Below are positions 20,807 through 28,312 of a DNA stretch of 64,000 nt, in pieces. Under the pieces are notes generated by a model that worked only from the letters and a program-made list of their open reading frames with translations, made no database searches and had not been told where the DNA came from. Every line of letters begins with the position of its first letter. Positions within the stretch are counted from its first letter, which is position 1. The stretch covers positions 1 to 64,000 of the forward strand of contig JBBILQ010000005.1 of assembly GCA_037444845.1 (NCBI GenBank). Reading direction: 5' to 3'. Made by a program: the position numbers and the translations under genes. The DNA is from JARYMI01 sp037444845 (GTDB lineage: Bacteria > Acidobacteriota > Aminicenantia > Aminicenantales > UBA8522).

Positions 20807-21310
20807 TTAGAATTCAACGAATTTTTCTCTGGGAGCGCCGCAGATTGGGCATTTTTCCGGAGCCTCTCCCTCGACCGTGAACCCGCAAACCGAGCAGACA
20901 TGGATGGCAATAAAATCCAGGTCCTTGCCCTGATCAACGGCTTCTTTGGCCTTCTTGTAGAGTCCGGCATGGACTTTTTCGGCCGCCAGAGCGGCGTTAA
21001 ACCACATCACGGCCGCTTTCTCCCCCTGGCTCTCGGCCACCAGCGTGTAGGCAGGGTACATTTCCTTGACCTCGAAATTCTCGCCGTCCATGGCCGCTTC
21101 AAGGTTGTCGGCTGTCTTTCTGATTCCACTCAGGGTTCGCAAGTGGTTAACGGCATGGACCTGTTCAGCGAAGCTCGTGGCCCGGAAAAGCCTGGCCACG
21201 TTGGCCAGTTTGTCTTTTTCTGCAGCGTCGGAAAAGGCCAGGTATTTTATATGGGCCTGGCTTTCGCCGGCATAGGCATTCTTGAGGTTCTCCTCCGTCA
21301 TTTTTTTCAT
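20807..21310 (-). CDS. Rubrerythrin
   Basis: The 167-residue NADH-linked peroxide reductase of anaerobes. The N-terminal four-helix diiron domain begins NLKNAYAGESQAHIKYLAF and includes EQVHAVNH and the second EKVHA ligand set. The C-terminal rubredoxin-like domain has CSVCG and CPICGAP. It starts with a GGAGGG ribosome site 12 bases after nadA. Electrons could come from the rubredoxin and reductase at 32259-33648. Confidence 0.95.
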   Translation of the reverse strand: MKKMTEENLKNAYAGESQAHIKYLAFSDAAEKDKLANVARLFRATSFAEQVHAVNHLRTLSGIRKTADNLEAAMDGENFEVKEMYPAYTLVAESQGEKAAVMWFNAALAAEKVHAGLYKKAKEAVDQGKDLDFIAIHVCSVCGFTVEGEAPEKCPICGAPREKFVEF

Positions 21311-21322
21311 TTGACCCTCCCA

Positions 21323-22228
21323 TTAAATCGCAATCATTTTTTCGATGGCACCTCTGGCCCTCCGGCTGATGTCCGGCGGGACCTCGACCCGGGACGTCAT
21401 CTCCTCAAGGGCCTTCCAGACTTTCCTCAGGTTGATTTTTTTCATGTTGGAACAAAGGGCCATCTCTTTGACCGGATAAAATTCCGGCTTCGGGTTTTCT
21501 TTCTTTAGCCTGTAGATGATTCCGGCTTCGGTGCCGACAATGACCTGCTGTCTCGTCGTCTCTCGCGCCGCCTTGACCATCGTGCCCGTGGACAAGACTT
21601 GATCCGCCATGTCGATGACCTCGGGCCGGCATTCAGGATGAACCCAGACCTCGGCGTCAGGGTAAAGACGTTTCTTCTCCAGGACGTCTCTGGCATAAAT
21701 CCGGTTGTGAACATAACAATAGCCATCCCAGGCGATGATCTTTTTGCCCGTCTGGCGGCCCACATAGGCAGCCAGGTTCTTATCCGGCACAAAAAGAATC
21801 TCCTCGTCCGGAACAGAGTTGACGACGCGGACAGCGTTGGACGACGTGCAGCAGACGTCTGATTCGGCCTTGACCTCGGCGGTTGTGTTGACGTAGCAGA
21901 CAACCTTCCGGCCTGGATATCTTTTTTTCCAATCCCTGAGCTCCTGGCCGGTAATCATCGCCGCCATCGGGCAGCCAGCCTGGGGGTCGGGGAGGAGGAC
22001 GATCTTGCGCGGCGAGAGAATAGCGGCAGTCTCAGCCATGAAATGGACGCCGCAGAACACGATCGTCTCTGCATCGACCCTGGCCGCTTCCTGGCTTAGC
22101 CCGAGTGAATCGCCGGTGAAATCGGCCACATCCTGGACTTCGCCAACCTGGTAGTTATGGGCCAGGATGACGGCCTTTCTTATTTGTTTGAGCTCCTTGA
22201 TCCTGGAGACGGTCTCTTCTTTCGTCAT
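21323..22228 (-). CDS. nadA: Quinolinate synthase
   Basis: The 301-residue [4Fe-4S] enzyme that condenses iminoaspartate with dihydroxyacetone phosphate in NAD synthesis. ILAHNYQ, CYVNTTAEVKAESDVCCTSS, HPECRPEV and ALCSNMKK supply substrate contacts and cluster cysteines. It sits directly after the iron-sulfur assembly genes nfu-nifS-nifU, which fits its need for a cluster and for the cysteine desulfurase. nadB and nadC are not in the window. Confidence 0.96.
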   Translation of the reverse strand: MTKEETVSRIKELKQIRKAVILAHNYQVGEVQDVADFTGDSLGLSQEAARVDAETIVFCGVHFMAETAAILSPRKIVLLPDPQAGCPMAAMITGQELRDWKKRYPGRKVVCYVNTTAEVKAESDVCCTSSNAVRVVNSVPDEEILFVPDKNLAAYVGRQTGKKIIAWDGYCYVHNRIYARDVLEKKRLYPDAEVWVHPECRPEVIDMADQVLSTGTMVKAARETTRQQVIVGTEAGIIYRLKKENPKPEFYPVKEMALCSNMKKINLRKVWKALEEMTSRVEVPPDISRRARGAIEKMIAI

Positions 22229-22289
22229 CGCTAACTCAAGCTCCCCTCAGTCCTTCACCTCTCCCCTTTTTCCAACCGGGAGGGAGGAT

Positions 22290-22862
22290 TCACATGGGCT
22301 CGATTTCAGCCCCGCAATTGATGCACTTATCCCCGGCCTTTTTGGTGAGGGTTCCGCAATGCGGGCACTCCTCGATCTCAACCTGGCAGCTCTGGCAATA
22401 CTCTTCCAGGCCCTCGATCGGCCCATCACAGTACGGGCAGTAGCATTTCTCCGCTCCTGAAGAGGCGCCGGCCCCCTCCTCTTTTTCTGTCACAGCCCGC
22501 TTTTTCCTAAAATCTTCGATCGCCGCATGGAGGGCATCTGCTCCCAGGTTCGAGCAGTGAAGCTTGTTCTTGGGCAATCCTCCGAGCTCTTCGGCCACGG
22601 TCTCGTTGGTGATTTTCATCGCCTCGTCCAGCGTTTTGCCAATCGCCATTTCGCTGACCATGCTGGAGACGGCGATAGCCGCGCCGCAGCCAAACGTCTG
22701 GAACTTGATATCCTCGAGCCTGTTGTCTTTGACTTTGATATAGAAGGTCATCATATCGCCGCAAACCGGGTTGCCAACCTGGCCGACTCCATCGGCCTCC
22801 TTGATCACGCCGACGTTGCGGGGATTCTGGAAATGTTCCATGACTTTCTCGCTGTAAATCAT
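22290..22862 (-). CDS. nifU: IscU/NifU-type Fe-S scaffold with C-terminal zinc ribbons
   Basis: A 190-residue protein. Residues 1 to about 125 are a scaffold domain with the three cysteines of IscU (GNPVCGD, FGCGAA, LHCSNL). After a flexible Glu/Ser/Ala linker come four CxxC knuckles (CPYC, CQSC, CPHC, CINC), enough for two zinc-ribbon folds. It overlaps nifS by four bases. The scaffold role is well established for the domain; the role of the ribbons is unknown. Confidence 0.88.
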   Translation of the reverse strand: MIYSEKVMEHFQNPRNVGVIKEADGVGQVGNPVCGDMMTFYIKVKDNRLEDIKFQTFGCGAAIAVSSMVSEMAIGKTLDEAMKITNETVAEELGGLPKNKLHCSNLGADALHAAIEDFRKKRAVTEKEEGAGASSGAEKCYCPYCDGPIEGLEEYCQSCQVEIEECPHCGTLTKKAGDKCINCGAEIEPM

Positions 22863-24040
22863 TTCCTGCTCTCCTTCATGAATTCTGTGTAGAGCGGCGA
22901 CATCTTGCGCAGCCTTTCGACAATCGGCGGGAAAACGTCGAGGAGATAATCAATATCCTCTTCTGTCGTGCCGTCGACCATGCTGAAAACGAGCGACCCC
23001 TGGGCCAGGGCATGGTCAATGCCCATAGCCAGGAGGACATGAGACGCTCTGAGCGCTCTCGAGGTGCAGGCCGAGCCGCTCGATGCGGCAACGCCCTTCA
23101 TATCCAGGTTAAGAAGCATAGCCTCGCCTTCGACAAATCGCACACAGAAGCTAGCGTGGTGGGGCAGCCGCTTCTCCCTGTGTCCGGTGAGGAGGACATG
23201 GTCCACGAGCCGCGGCAGCGCGTCGATCAACCGATCGCGAAGCTGTTCCGTTCTCATCATCCGCTCTGGCAGTCCGCTTATGGCAATTTCCGCTGCTTTG
23301 CCCAGGCCGACGATCCCGGCCACGTTCTCCGTGCCGGCACGGCGTCCAGCTTCCTGGATGCCGCCGTCTACGAGAGGCAAGATCCTCGTCCCCTTCCGGA
23401 TAAAAAGCGCGGCGCTGCCCTTTGGGCCATAGAACTGGTCACCTGCAAGGCTGAGAGCGTCAACTCCGAGCGCGCCGACATCGACCGGAATATTCCCCAC
23501 GGCGGCCACGGCATCGGTGTGGACTGGAACGCCCGCATCGCGGCACACGCGGGCTATCTCGGCCAAAGGCTCAACCGTCCCCACCTCGCTGTTGGCCAGC
23601 ATGACCGAAACGAGGACAGTCTCTTTCTTGATCGCCCTCTTGACATCCTCCGGGTCGACAAGCCCGTGCCGATCCACGGGGACAAGAGTCGAGGAGAACC
23701 CGAATTTCTCCAGACTCCTGGCTGAAGAAAGAACGGATTGGTGCTCAACGGCCGAAACAACAACATGGTTCCCTTTTTCTCGCCTGGCCAGCGCTATCCC
23801 TTTTACGGCGAAATTATTGGCTTCAGACCCGGAAGCGGTGAAGAAGATTTCCTCGTTTGACGCACCGATGAGCTCCCCGACTTTTGCTCGCGCCTCCTCC
23901 ATTGCTTCGAGGGCTTCCTGTCCTTCCGAATGGAGGCTCTGGGGGTTGCCATGCTTTTCCCTTAAAAAGGGCAACATAGTTTCGACGACGCGCGGCTCGA
24001 TAGGCGTGGCCGCTATGTGGTCGAGATAAACTCTTTTCAT
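22859..24040 (-). CDS. nifS: Cysteine desulfurase
   Basis: A 393-residue PLP enzyme of the NifS/IscS class. It begins RVYLDHIAATPIEPRV, where the usual DNNATT reads DHIAAT. The PLP-binding region lies in LSLAGDQFYGPKG, where the usual SxHKxxGPKG shows Gln-Phe instead of His-Lys, and the active Cys loop is SGSACTSRALRASHV. The altered lysine segment is unusual. It is flanked by nfu (2-base gap) and nifU (ATGA overlap), a complete assembly set. Confidence 0.9.
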   Translation of the reverse strand: MKRVYLDHIAATPIEPRVVETMLPFLREKHGNPQSLHSEGQEALEAMEEARAKVGELIGASNEEIFFTASGSEANNFAVKGIALARREKGNHVVVSAVEHQSVLSSARSLEKFGFSSTLVPVDRHGLVDPEDVKRAIKKETVLVSVMLANSEVGTVEPLAEIARVCRDAGVPVHTDAVAAVGNIPVDVGALGVDALSLAGDQFYGPKGSAALFIRKGTRILPLVDGGIQEAGRRAGTENVAGIVGLGKAAEIAISGLPERMMRTEQLRDRLIDALPRLVDHVLLTGHREKRLPHHASFCVRFVEGEAMLLNLDMKGVAASSGSACTSRALRASHVLLAMGIDHALAQGSLVFSMVDGTTEEDIDYLLDVFPPIVERLRKMSPLYTEFMKESRK

Positions 24041-24042
24041 CT

Positions 24043-24264
24043 CTAAACGGCGATGACTTCCTTTACTTCGGGAACTTCCCTTTTCAGGAGCCTTTCGATC
24101 CCCATCTTAAGTGTCATCTGGGACATCGGGCAACCGCCGCAGGCGCCGGTAAGCCTGACCTTGACGACTCCGTCATCCTGGACATCGACGAGCTCGACAT
24201 TCCCGCCGTCGGCCATCAGGGCCGGACGGACTTTATTCAGCGCAGCCTCAACTTTTTCTCTCAT
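24043..24264 (-). CDS. Nfu-type Fe-S carrier (NifU C-terminal domain)
   Basis: A 73-residue stand-alone Nfu domain with [14 protein letters not shown] and the cluster-binding CGGCPMS. It can hold and transfer a [4Fe-4S] cluster to targets. An AAGGAG ribosome site lies just upstream. It is the first of three assembly genes downstream of korAB, whose TPP enzyme itself passes electrons to iron-sulfur proteins. Confidence 0.93.
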   Translation of the reverse strand: MREKVEAALNKVRPALMADGGNVELVDVQDDGVVKVRLTGACGGCPMSQMTLKMGIERLLKREVPEVKEVIAV

Positions 24265-24303
24265 CCGTTTCTCCTTTCAGAATCATCTATCACTATAGCC
24301 TGG

Positions 24304-25164
24304 CTAACGAAAATTTTCCATGATTATTTCGAGTTCTTTCCGGCGAACGGAAAGATCAACGAAAGCGATGGGCTGGTCCGTGTCGGGGAGGATGAGCTCC
24401 TCGTAACTCGGTTTTTCCTCCTCATAGAGGAGCCCGACAGCAATCCTGTCGTCGCGGTTCAGGATTTCCCAGGCTTTACTCTTATCCCCGGGGCTGTAAT
24501 CAGGCTCCTTCTCGATCATAAAGGTATTCTTTTTATACCATTCAAAGGTGTTAAGCTTATTGTAGGTGACACAAGGACTAAGGACATCAATGAATGCAAA
24601 CCCCTTGTGCCTCATCCCTTTCTCGATTAGAAAGGCCAGGTGACCGGCCTCGGCTGAAAACCCGCGGGCGACAAACGTTCCTCTCGCGGCCAGGGCAAGA
24701 ACAGGCCCCTCAATCGGAAAATCCTTGGAGCCGAAGGGTGTGGAGATTGTCACCATGCCGAACATCGTTGTTGGCGACATTTGTCCCTGCGTAAGGGAAT
24801 AAAGGCGGTTGTTGACCACGATATAGGTAATATCGACGTTCCTTCGTACGGCATGGAGGAAATGTCCGAGCCCTATTGAATAGGCGTCGCCGTCGCCGCT
24901 CACCCCAATAACCGTCAGCTTGGGATTGACCAGCTTGATGCCGGTGGCCACGGGCATGGCCCGGCCATGCAGGCCGTGGAACCCGTAAGAGTAAAAATAA
25001 TTATTCATCCGGCCGTGGCAGCCGATTCCGGTGACAACAACCACATCCTCAGGCGCCAGGCCCATGTTTGCTGCCGCCCTCTTCAGGGCATCGAAGACTC
25101 CAAACAGGCCGCAGCCCGGGCACCAGGTGGGATGAGCACGGTGGTAGGTCTGTTTTTTTTTCAT
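24304..25164 (-). CDS. 2-oxoacid:ferredoxin oxidoreductase, beta subunit
   Basis: A 286-residue TPP-binding subunit. HPTWCPGCG at the N-terminus and GDGDAYSIG with VVNNRLYSLTQGQ form the TPP/magnesium motif. The frame is open to 25224, but the ATG at 25164 overlaps the alpha-subunit stop as ATGA. Residue patterns fit the two-subunit KorAB/OforAB type acting on 2-oxoglutarate or broad 2-oxoacids; the exact substrate cannot be read. No separate ferredoxin-like delta subunit is nearby. Confidence 0.9.
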   Translation of the reverse strand: MKKKQTYHRAHPTWCPGCGLFGVFDALKRAAANMGLAPEDVVVVTGIGCHGRMNNYFYSYGFHGLHGRAMPVATGIKLVNPKLTVIGVSGDGDAYSIGLGHFLHAVRRNVDITYIVVNNRLYSLTQGQMSPTTMFGMVTISTPFGSKDFPIEGPVLALAARGTFVARGFSAEAGHLAFLIEKGMRHKGFAFIDVLSPCVTYNKLNTFEWYKKNTFMIEKEPDYSPGDKSKAWEILNRDDRIAVGLLYEEEKPSYEELILPDTDQPIAFVDLSVRRKELEIIMENFR

Positions 25165-26903
25165 CGCACGGCTTTTTCCACTTGTTCGACGACCTCGCGC
25201 GGCCTGAAGGACCGCGTCCCGCAACGGAGAATGCTAACCATCTCAGGGAGTGGAATGACCTGACTCCTGATGAGCGTCGCCAGTTCGGCCGAACAATTAT
25301 TTTCGATAACAAAAACCCTATCGCACTCGTCCAGGAACCTCTTGACAGCATGAACGGGAAAAGGCCAAAGGGTTCTGAGCTGAAGGCATTTAGCCTGGAC
25401 ATGTTTTTTTCGAAGCTCGGCCGCTGCTTCAAGGACCGGGCCCAGAGTCGAGCCGGTTGTGATCAACCCTGCGCCGGCTTTTCTTGACTCCCAGACTCTC
25501 GCGCGGGGAAGGTCTTTTGAGGCCTTCTTGAGTTTTTTCATCCTCTTTTCCATCATCCTCATCCTGTTCGATTCGCTCTCGTCCCGGTAACCGCTTTCGT
25601 CATGCTCAAGGCTCTCCACCATATGAAGGCCTTTCCTTGAAGAAGGCAGGGCGCGGGGGGATATTCCGTCGAAAGTGAACTCGTACCTTTTGAAATCCTG
25701 GATCCCCAGAAGTTGTTCCTGGGTGAGGAGCTTGCCGCGGTCGATCCTGACTCGACTTAGGTCAAACCGAGGCGCAGTCCGGTAATCCTGGCCCATGTCC
25801 AGCTCTGTCAGGAGCACGACCGGACATTGGTATTTTTCAGCCAGGTTGAAAGCCTCGGTTGTGAGCTCAAAACACTCGCTCAGAGTCCCGGGCGCAAGGA
25901 TGATCCGCGCAAACTCGCCATGGGACCCGAAAACCCACTGGAGGATGTCTCCCTGCTGGGTTTTCGTGGGGATGCCTGTAGCCGGGCCGAGCCTCTGGAT
26001 ATGGGCGATGACGATCGGGATTTCAGCCATTCCGGCCAGACTGAAAGCTTCCATCATCAAGGAAGCACCCGGGCCCGACGTGGCCGTCATGGCGCGGGCG
26101 CCAGCGTAGGCAGCTCCCAGGGCCATGTTCAGAGCGGCAAGCTCGTCCTCGGTCTGGATGACGACGCCGTTAAACTGAGGCATGTGGCGAGCGAGCCAGT
26201 GGGAGATTTCCGAGGCGGGGCAGATGGGATAAGCAGCAAAAAAGCGGCATCCTGCCGCCAAAGCACCGAAAGCGATGGCTTCATCACCAGAAAGAAGAAG
26301 GCGCTCCCCGTCTTCTTTTCTGGCCAGAGGAAGCCGCTCCCTCGCAAGAGTGATTTCTCTGGCTTTTTCATAGCCATAGGCAGCCGCCTGGATGTTTTTC
26401 TTTTCGACCTCCTCGCCCTTCCGCCTCAAGAACATCTCGGTGATGATTTCTTCGAATAGGGTTGTCTCCAGGTCAAGAAGAAAGGTGAGGGCTCCCAGGG
26501 CAATCATGTTCTTGAAGATTTCATGCCCGAACTTCTCCCTGGCCATGGCTCGGAGGGGAAACTTATGAAACGTCTTTCCTTCGGCCTGATCTCTTGGCGG
26601 CGTCACGACAACTTCGCCATCACAAAGAACAGTACCGCCTGCGGCCATGAGCGGCAGATTATCCAAGATGGCCTCGCAGTCGAAGGCCAAGAGGATGTTC
26701 ACGAGATCGCCGGGGCCGTAATTTTCATTCAACGAAGCCCTAATCGTGGTGCGGGTTGGTTCTCCGCGGATATTGGAAGGAAAATCCCTGCCGGTGACGA
26801 CCTCCCAGCCGTGTCGCTTGAGCAACCTGGCCAGAACATTGCCCGTGAAGAGAACACCGTCTCCGGCCTTGCCGGCGATCATCACGGACAGGTCTTTAAT
26901 CAT
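25161..26903 (-). CDS. 2-oxoacid:ferredoxin oxidoreductase, fused gamma-alpha subunit
   Basis: A 580-residue protein with the gamma domain first (GKAGDGVLFTGNVLARLL, residues about 10-190) and the alpha/pyrimidine domain after (GDEAIAFGALAAGCRFFAAYPICPASEI onwards). This gamma-alpha fusion is typical of KorA-type enzymes. It oxidises 2-oxoacids to acyl-CoA and CO2 with ferredoxin, the usual anaerobic replacement for dehydrogenase complexes. It opens the long operon running down to nth and the radical SAM gene, from a promoter at 26982-27011. Confidence 0.92.
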   Translation of the reverse strand: MIKDLSVMIAGKAGDGVLFTGNVLARLLKRHGWEVVTGRDFPSNIRGEPTRTTIRASLNENYGPGDLVNILLAFDCEAILDNLPLMAAGGTVLCDGEVVVTPPRDQAEGKTFHKFPLRAMAREKFGHEIFKNMIALGALTFLLDLETTLFEEIITEMFLRRKGEEVEKKNIQAAAYGYEKAREITLARERLPLARKEDGERLLLSGDEAIAFGALAAGCRFFAAYPICPASEISHWLARHMPQFNGVVIQTEDELAALNMALGAAYAGARAMTATSGPGASLMMEAFSLAGMAEIPIVIAHIQRLGPATGIPTKTQQGDILQWVFGSHGEFARIILAPGTLSECFELTTEAFNLAEKYQCPVVLLTELDMGQDYRTAPRFDLSRVRIDRGKLLTQEQLLGIQDFKRYEFTFDGISPRALPSSRKGLHMVESLEHDESGYRDESESNRMRMMEKRMKKLKKASKDLPRARVWESRKAGAGLITTGSTLGPVLEAAAELRKKHVQAKCLQLRTLWPFPVHAVKRFLDECDRVFVIENNCSAELATLIRSQVIPLPEMVSILRCGTRSFRPREVVEQVEKAVR

Positions 26904-26981
26904 CTTGGAACCCTAACATTGCCGTCCATCCGGGGAAACGCCGAGGCCTCAAGCTCCCTCCAAGGCGTCGAGCATGGCCTC

Positions 26982-27011
26982 ATTATAGTAAAAGTCTACT
27001 CTTTTTGTCAG
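26982..27011 (-). promoter_or_regulatory. Promoter of the kor-nfu-nifSU-nadA operon
   Basis: Minus strand CTGACA (27011..27006), 18-base spacer, perfect TATAAT (26987..26982), with AT-rich sequence further upstream. Predicted start near 26975, giving a leader of about 70 bases. Confidence 0.7.
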
Positions 27012-27012
27012 C

Positions 27013-27028
27013 AAAATACAAGTATTTT
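27013..27028. promoter_or_regulatory. Inverted repeat adjoining the kor promoter
   Basis: AAAATACAAGTATTTT has perfect 7-base arms around AA and abuts the -35 box. The position suits an activator site or UP element. No known regulator motif is assigned. Confidence 0.4.
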
Positions 27029-27108
27029 TATAGGAATAGTAAGGATTGTGCGGCTTTCCACCCTCTGGCCAACCGGTCAGATCAGTTCGCGACCGGGGCG
27101 CGGCCGAC

Positions 27109-27996
27109 CTAAACCAGCTCCCCCCTCGCGACCAGGATCACCTTGCCCCCGACAAAGATGCCGATTTCTCCAGCTTTGTCCTCAGCGTTGAGCAGAAGAA
27201 GCGACTGCCGGCCGATTTCGTAGCCCTGTTCGACCCGAACGTTAACCAGGGGTGAGCCGAAATACCGGTGCTTGGCCATGTAGCCAGCAAGACAGCCGTT
27301 GGCGCTGCCGGTAGCCGGATCCTCGGGCACACCGTAATAGTCCGCAAACACGCGGACATTGAGGTCATTCTGCGAGCTGTATGTTTCCGGGCAGAAGACA
27401 AGAATTGACTTTGCCTCTGTGCCCTCGATCAGGCTGAAGTATTTCTCAAGGTTGATCCGGCTTCTTTTCACCGAACGGAGTGTCTTAAGCGGGACGATGA
27501 TGAAGGGAACGCCGGTGGAGACTTCCTGAATCGGGAACTTTGCGTCGATTTCGCCGGCCTCCAGGCTTATCGCAGAGGCCACCGCCTCGGCCTCTATCGT
27601 TTTTCCAAACCTCGGCTTAATCTGCTTCATCCAGAGAATGTCCGGGACATCACCTCGGTAGGTGAAGGTGACGGGGATAGGGCCAACCTTGAGGTTGAGG
27701 ACGACTTCTTTAACCGGAGCCTTGAGGATTTCCTGCTGGATGATGAAGGCTGTGCCCAGAGTCGGATGGCCCGCAAACGGGAGTTCCTCCTTCGGAGTGA
27801 AAATGCGGACGTCGAAACCGCCTCGGTTTTCCTCGTCCCTCAAGATGTACGTCGTCTCTGAAAAGTTGACCTCCCGGGCGATCTTCTGCATTTCCAGGTC
27901 AGAAAGAGAGCCGGCCCGGCGGACAACGGCCAACTCATTTCCGGCATACTTTTCTTCGGCAAACACGTCGACGATGTAGAAAGCAACGCTTTTCAT
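27109..27996 (-). CDS. PhzF family isomerase/epimerase-like protein
   Basis: A 295-residue PhzF-fold protein with VDVFAEEKYAGNELAVV at the N-terminus and NFSETTYI carrying the family catalytic Glu. GHPTLGTAFI and DPATGSANGCLAGY form the conserved loops of the second domain. Family members isomerise or epimerise small metabolites, but the substrate is unknown. It has no visible ribosome site and starts 32 bases after the small Cys-rich gene, so it probably shares its transcript. Confidence 0.85.
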   Translation of the reverse strand: MKSVAFYIVDVFAEEKYAGNELAVVRRAGSLSDLEMQKIAREVNFSETTYILRDEENRGGFDVRIFTPKEELPFAGHPTLGTAFIIQQEILKAPVKEVVLNLKVGPIPVTFTYRGDVPDILWMKQIKPRFGKTIEAEAVASAISLEAGEIDAKFPIQEVSTGVPFIIVPLKTLRSVKRSRINLEKYFSLIEGTEAKSILVFCPETYSSQNDLNVRVFADYYGVPEDPATGSANGCLAGYMAKHRYFGSPLVNVRVEQGYEIGRQSLLLLNAEDKAGEIGIFVGGKVILVARGELV

Positions 27997-28028
27997 GGCG
28001 GGATGGGTCGGATTTCTGTCAGAACGGC

Positions 28029-28205
28029 CTATTTTTTCCCGGCCGCCCTTTTCATTTTTTTATCGCAGCAGATGAAGACATGCTCTTCTGCGCAGCCGCA
28101 GGCTTCATCGACGATGAGGCGATACCCGCAAACGCCGCATTCGTAGGCGTCCCCCTTTTTTATTTTAGATGTCGGTTTTTTCGCCGTTTTTGCTTTCGTT
28201 GGCAT
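28029..28205 (-). CDS. Small Cys-rich metal-binding protein, 58 residues
   Basis: The frame begins MPTKAKTAKKPTSKIKKG and continues with a domain reading YECGVCGYRLIVDEACGCAE and then a CC pair. It has a perfect GGAGGT ribosome site. The CxxC...CxC...CC pattern recalls the iron-binding N-terminal domain of desulfoferrodoxin and similar tiny proteins of anaerobes, so it may bind iron or zinc. A Lys-rich N-terminal tail precedes the domain. It lies between a hemerythrin/PAS sensor and a PhzF-like gene. Confidence 0.72.
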   Translation of the reverse strand: MPTKAKTAKKPTSKIKKGDAYECGVCGYRLIVDEACGCAEEHVFICCDKKMKRAAGKK

Positions 28206-28246
28206 TCGATACCTCCTTCTTTTGGCGATTTAACTCGGCATGGATA

Positions 28247-28275
28247 TCTTTACCACCAGAGCCTTCCCATGTCAA
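28247..28275 (-). promoter_or_regulatory. Possible promoter of the small Cys-rich gene
   Basis: Minus strand has a perfect TTGACA (28275..28270) followed after 17 bases by TAAAGA (28252..28247), a poor -10. An imperfect GC hairpin at 28282-28298 lies just upstream and could end the preceding transcript, though no T-run follows. Confidence 0.35.
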
Positions 28276-28312
28276 CTTGGGGACGGTCCTCCCGGAGGGC
28301 CATCCTCCTTTC

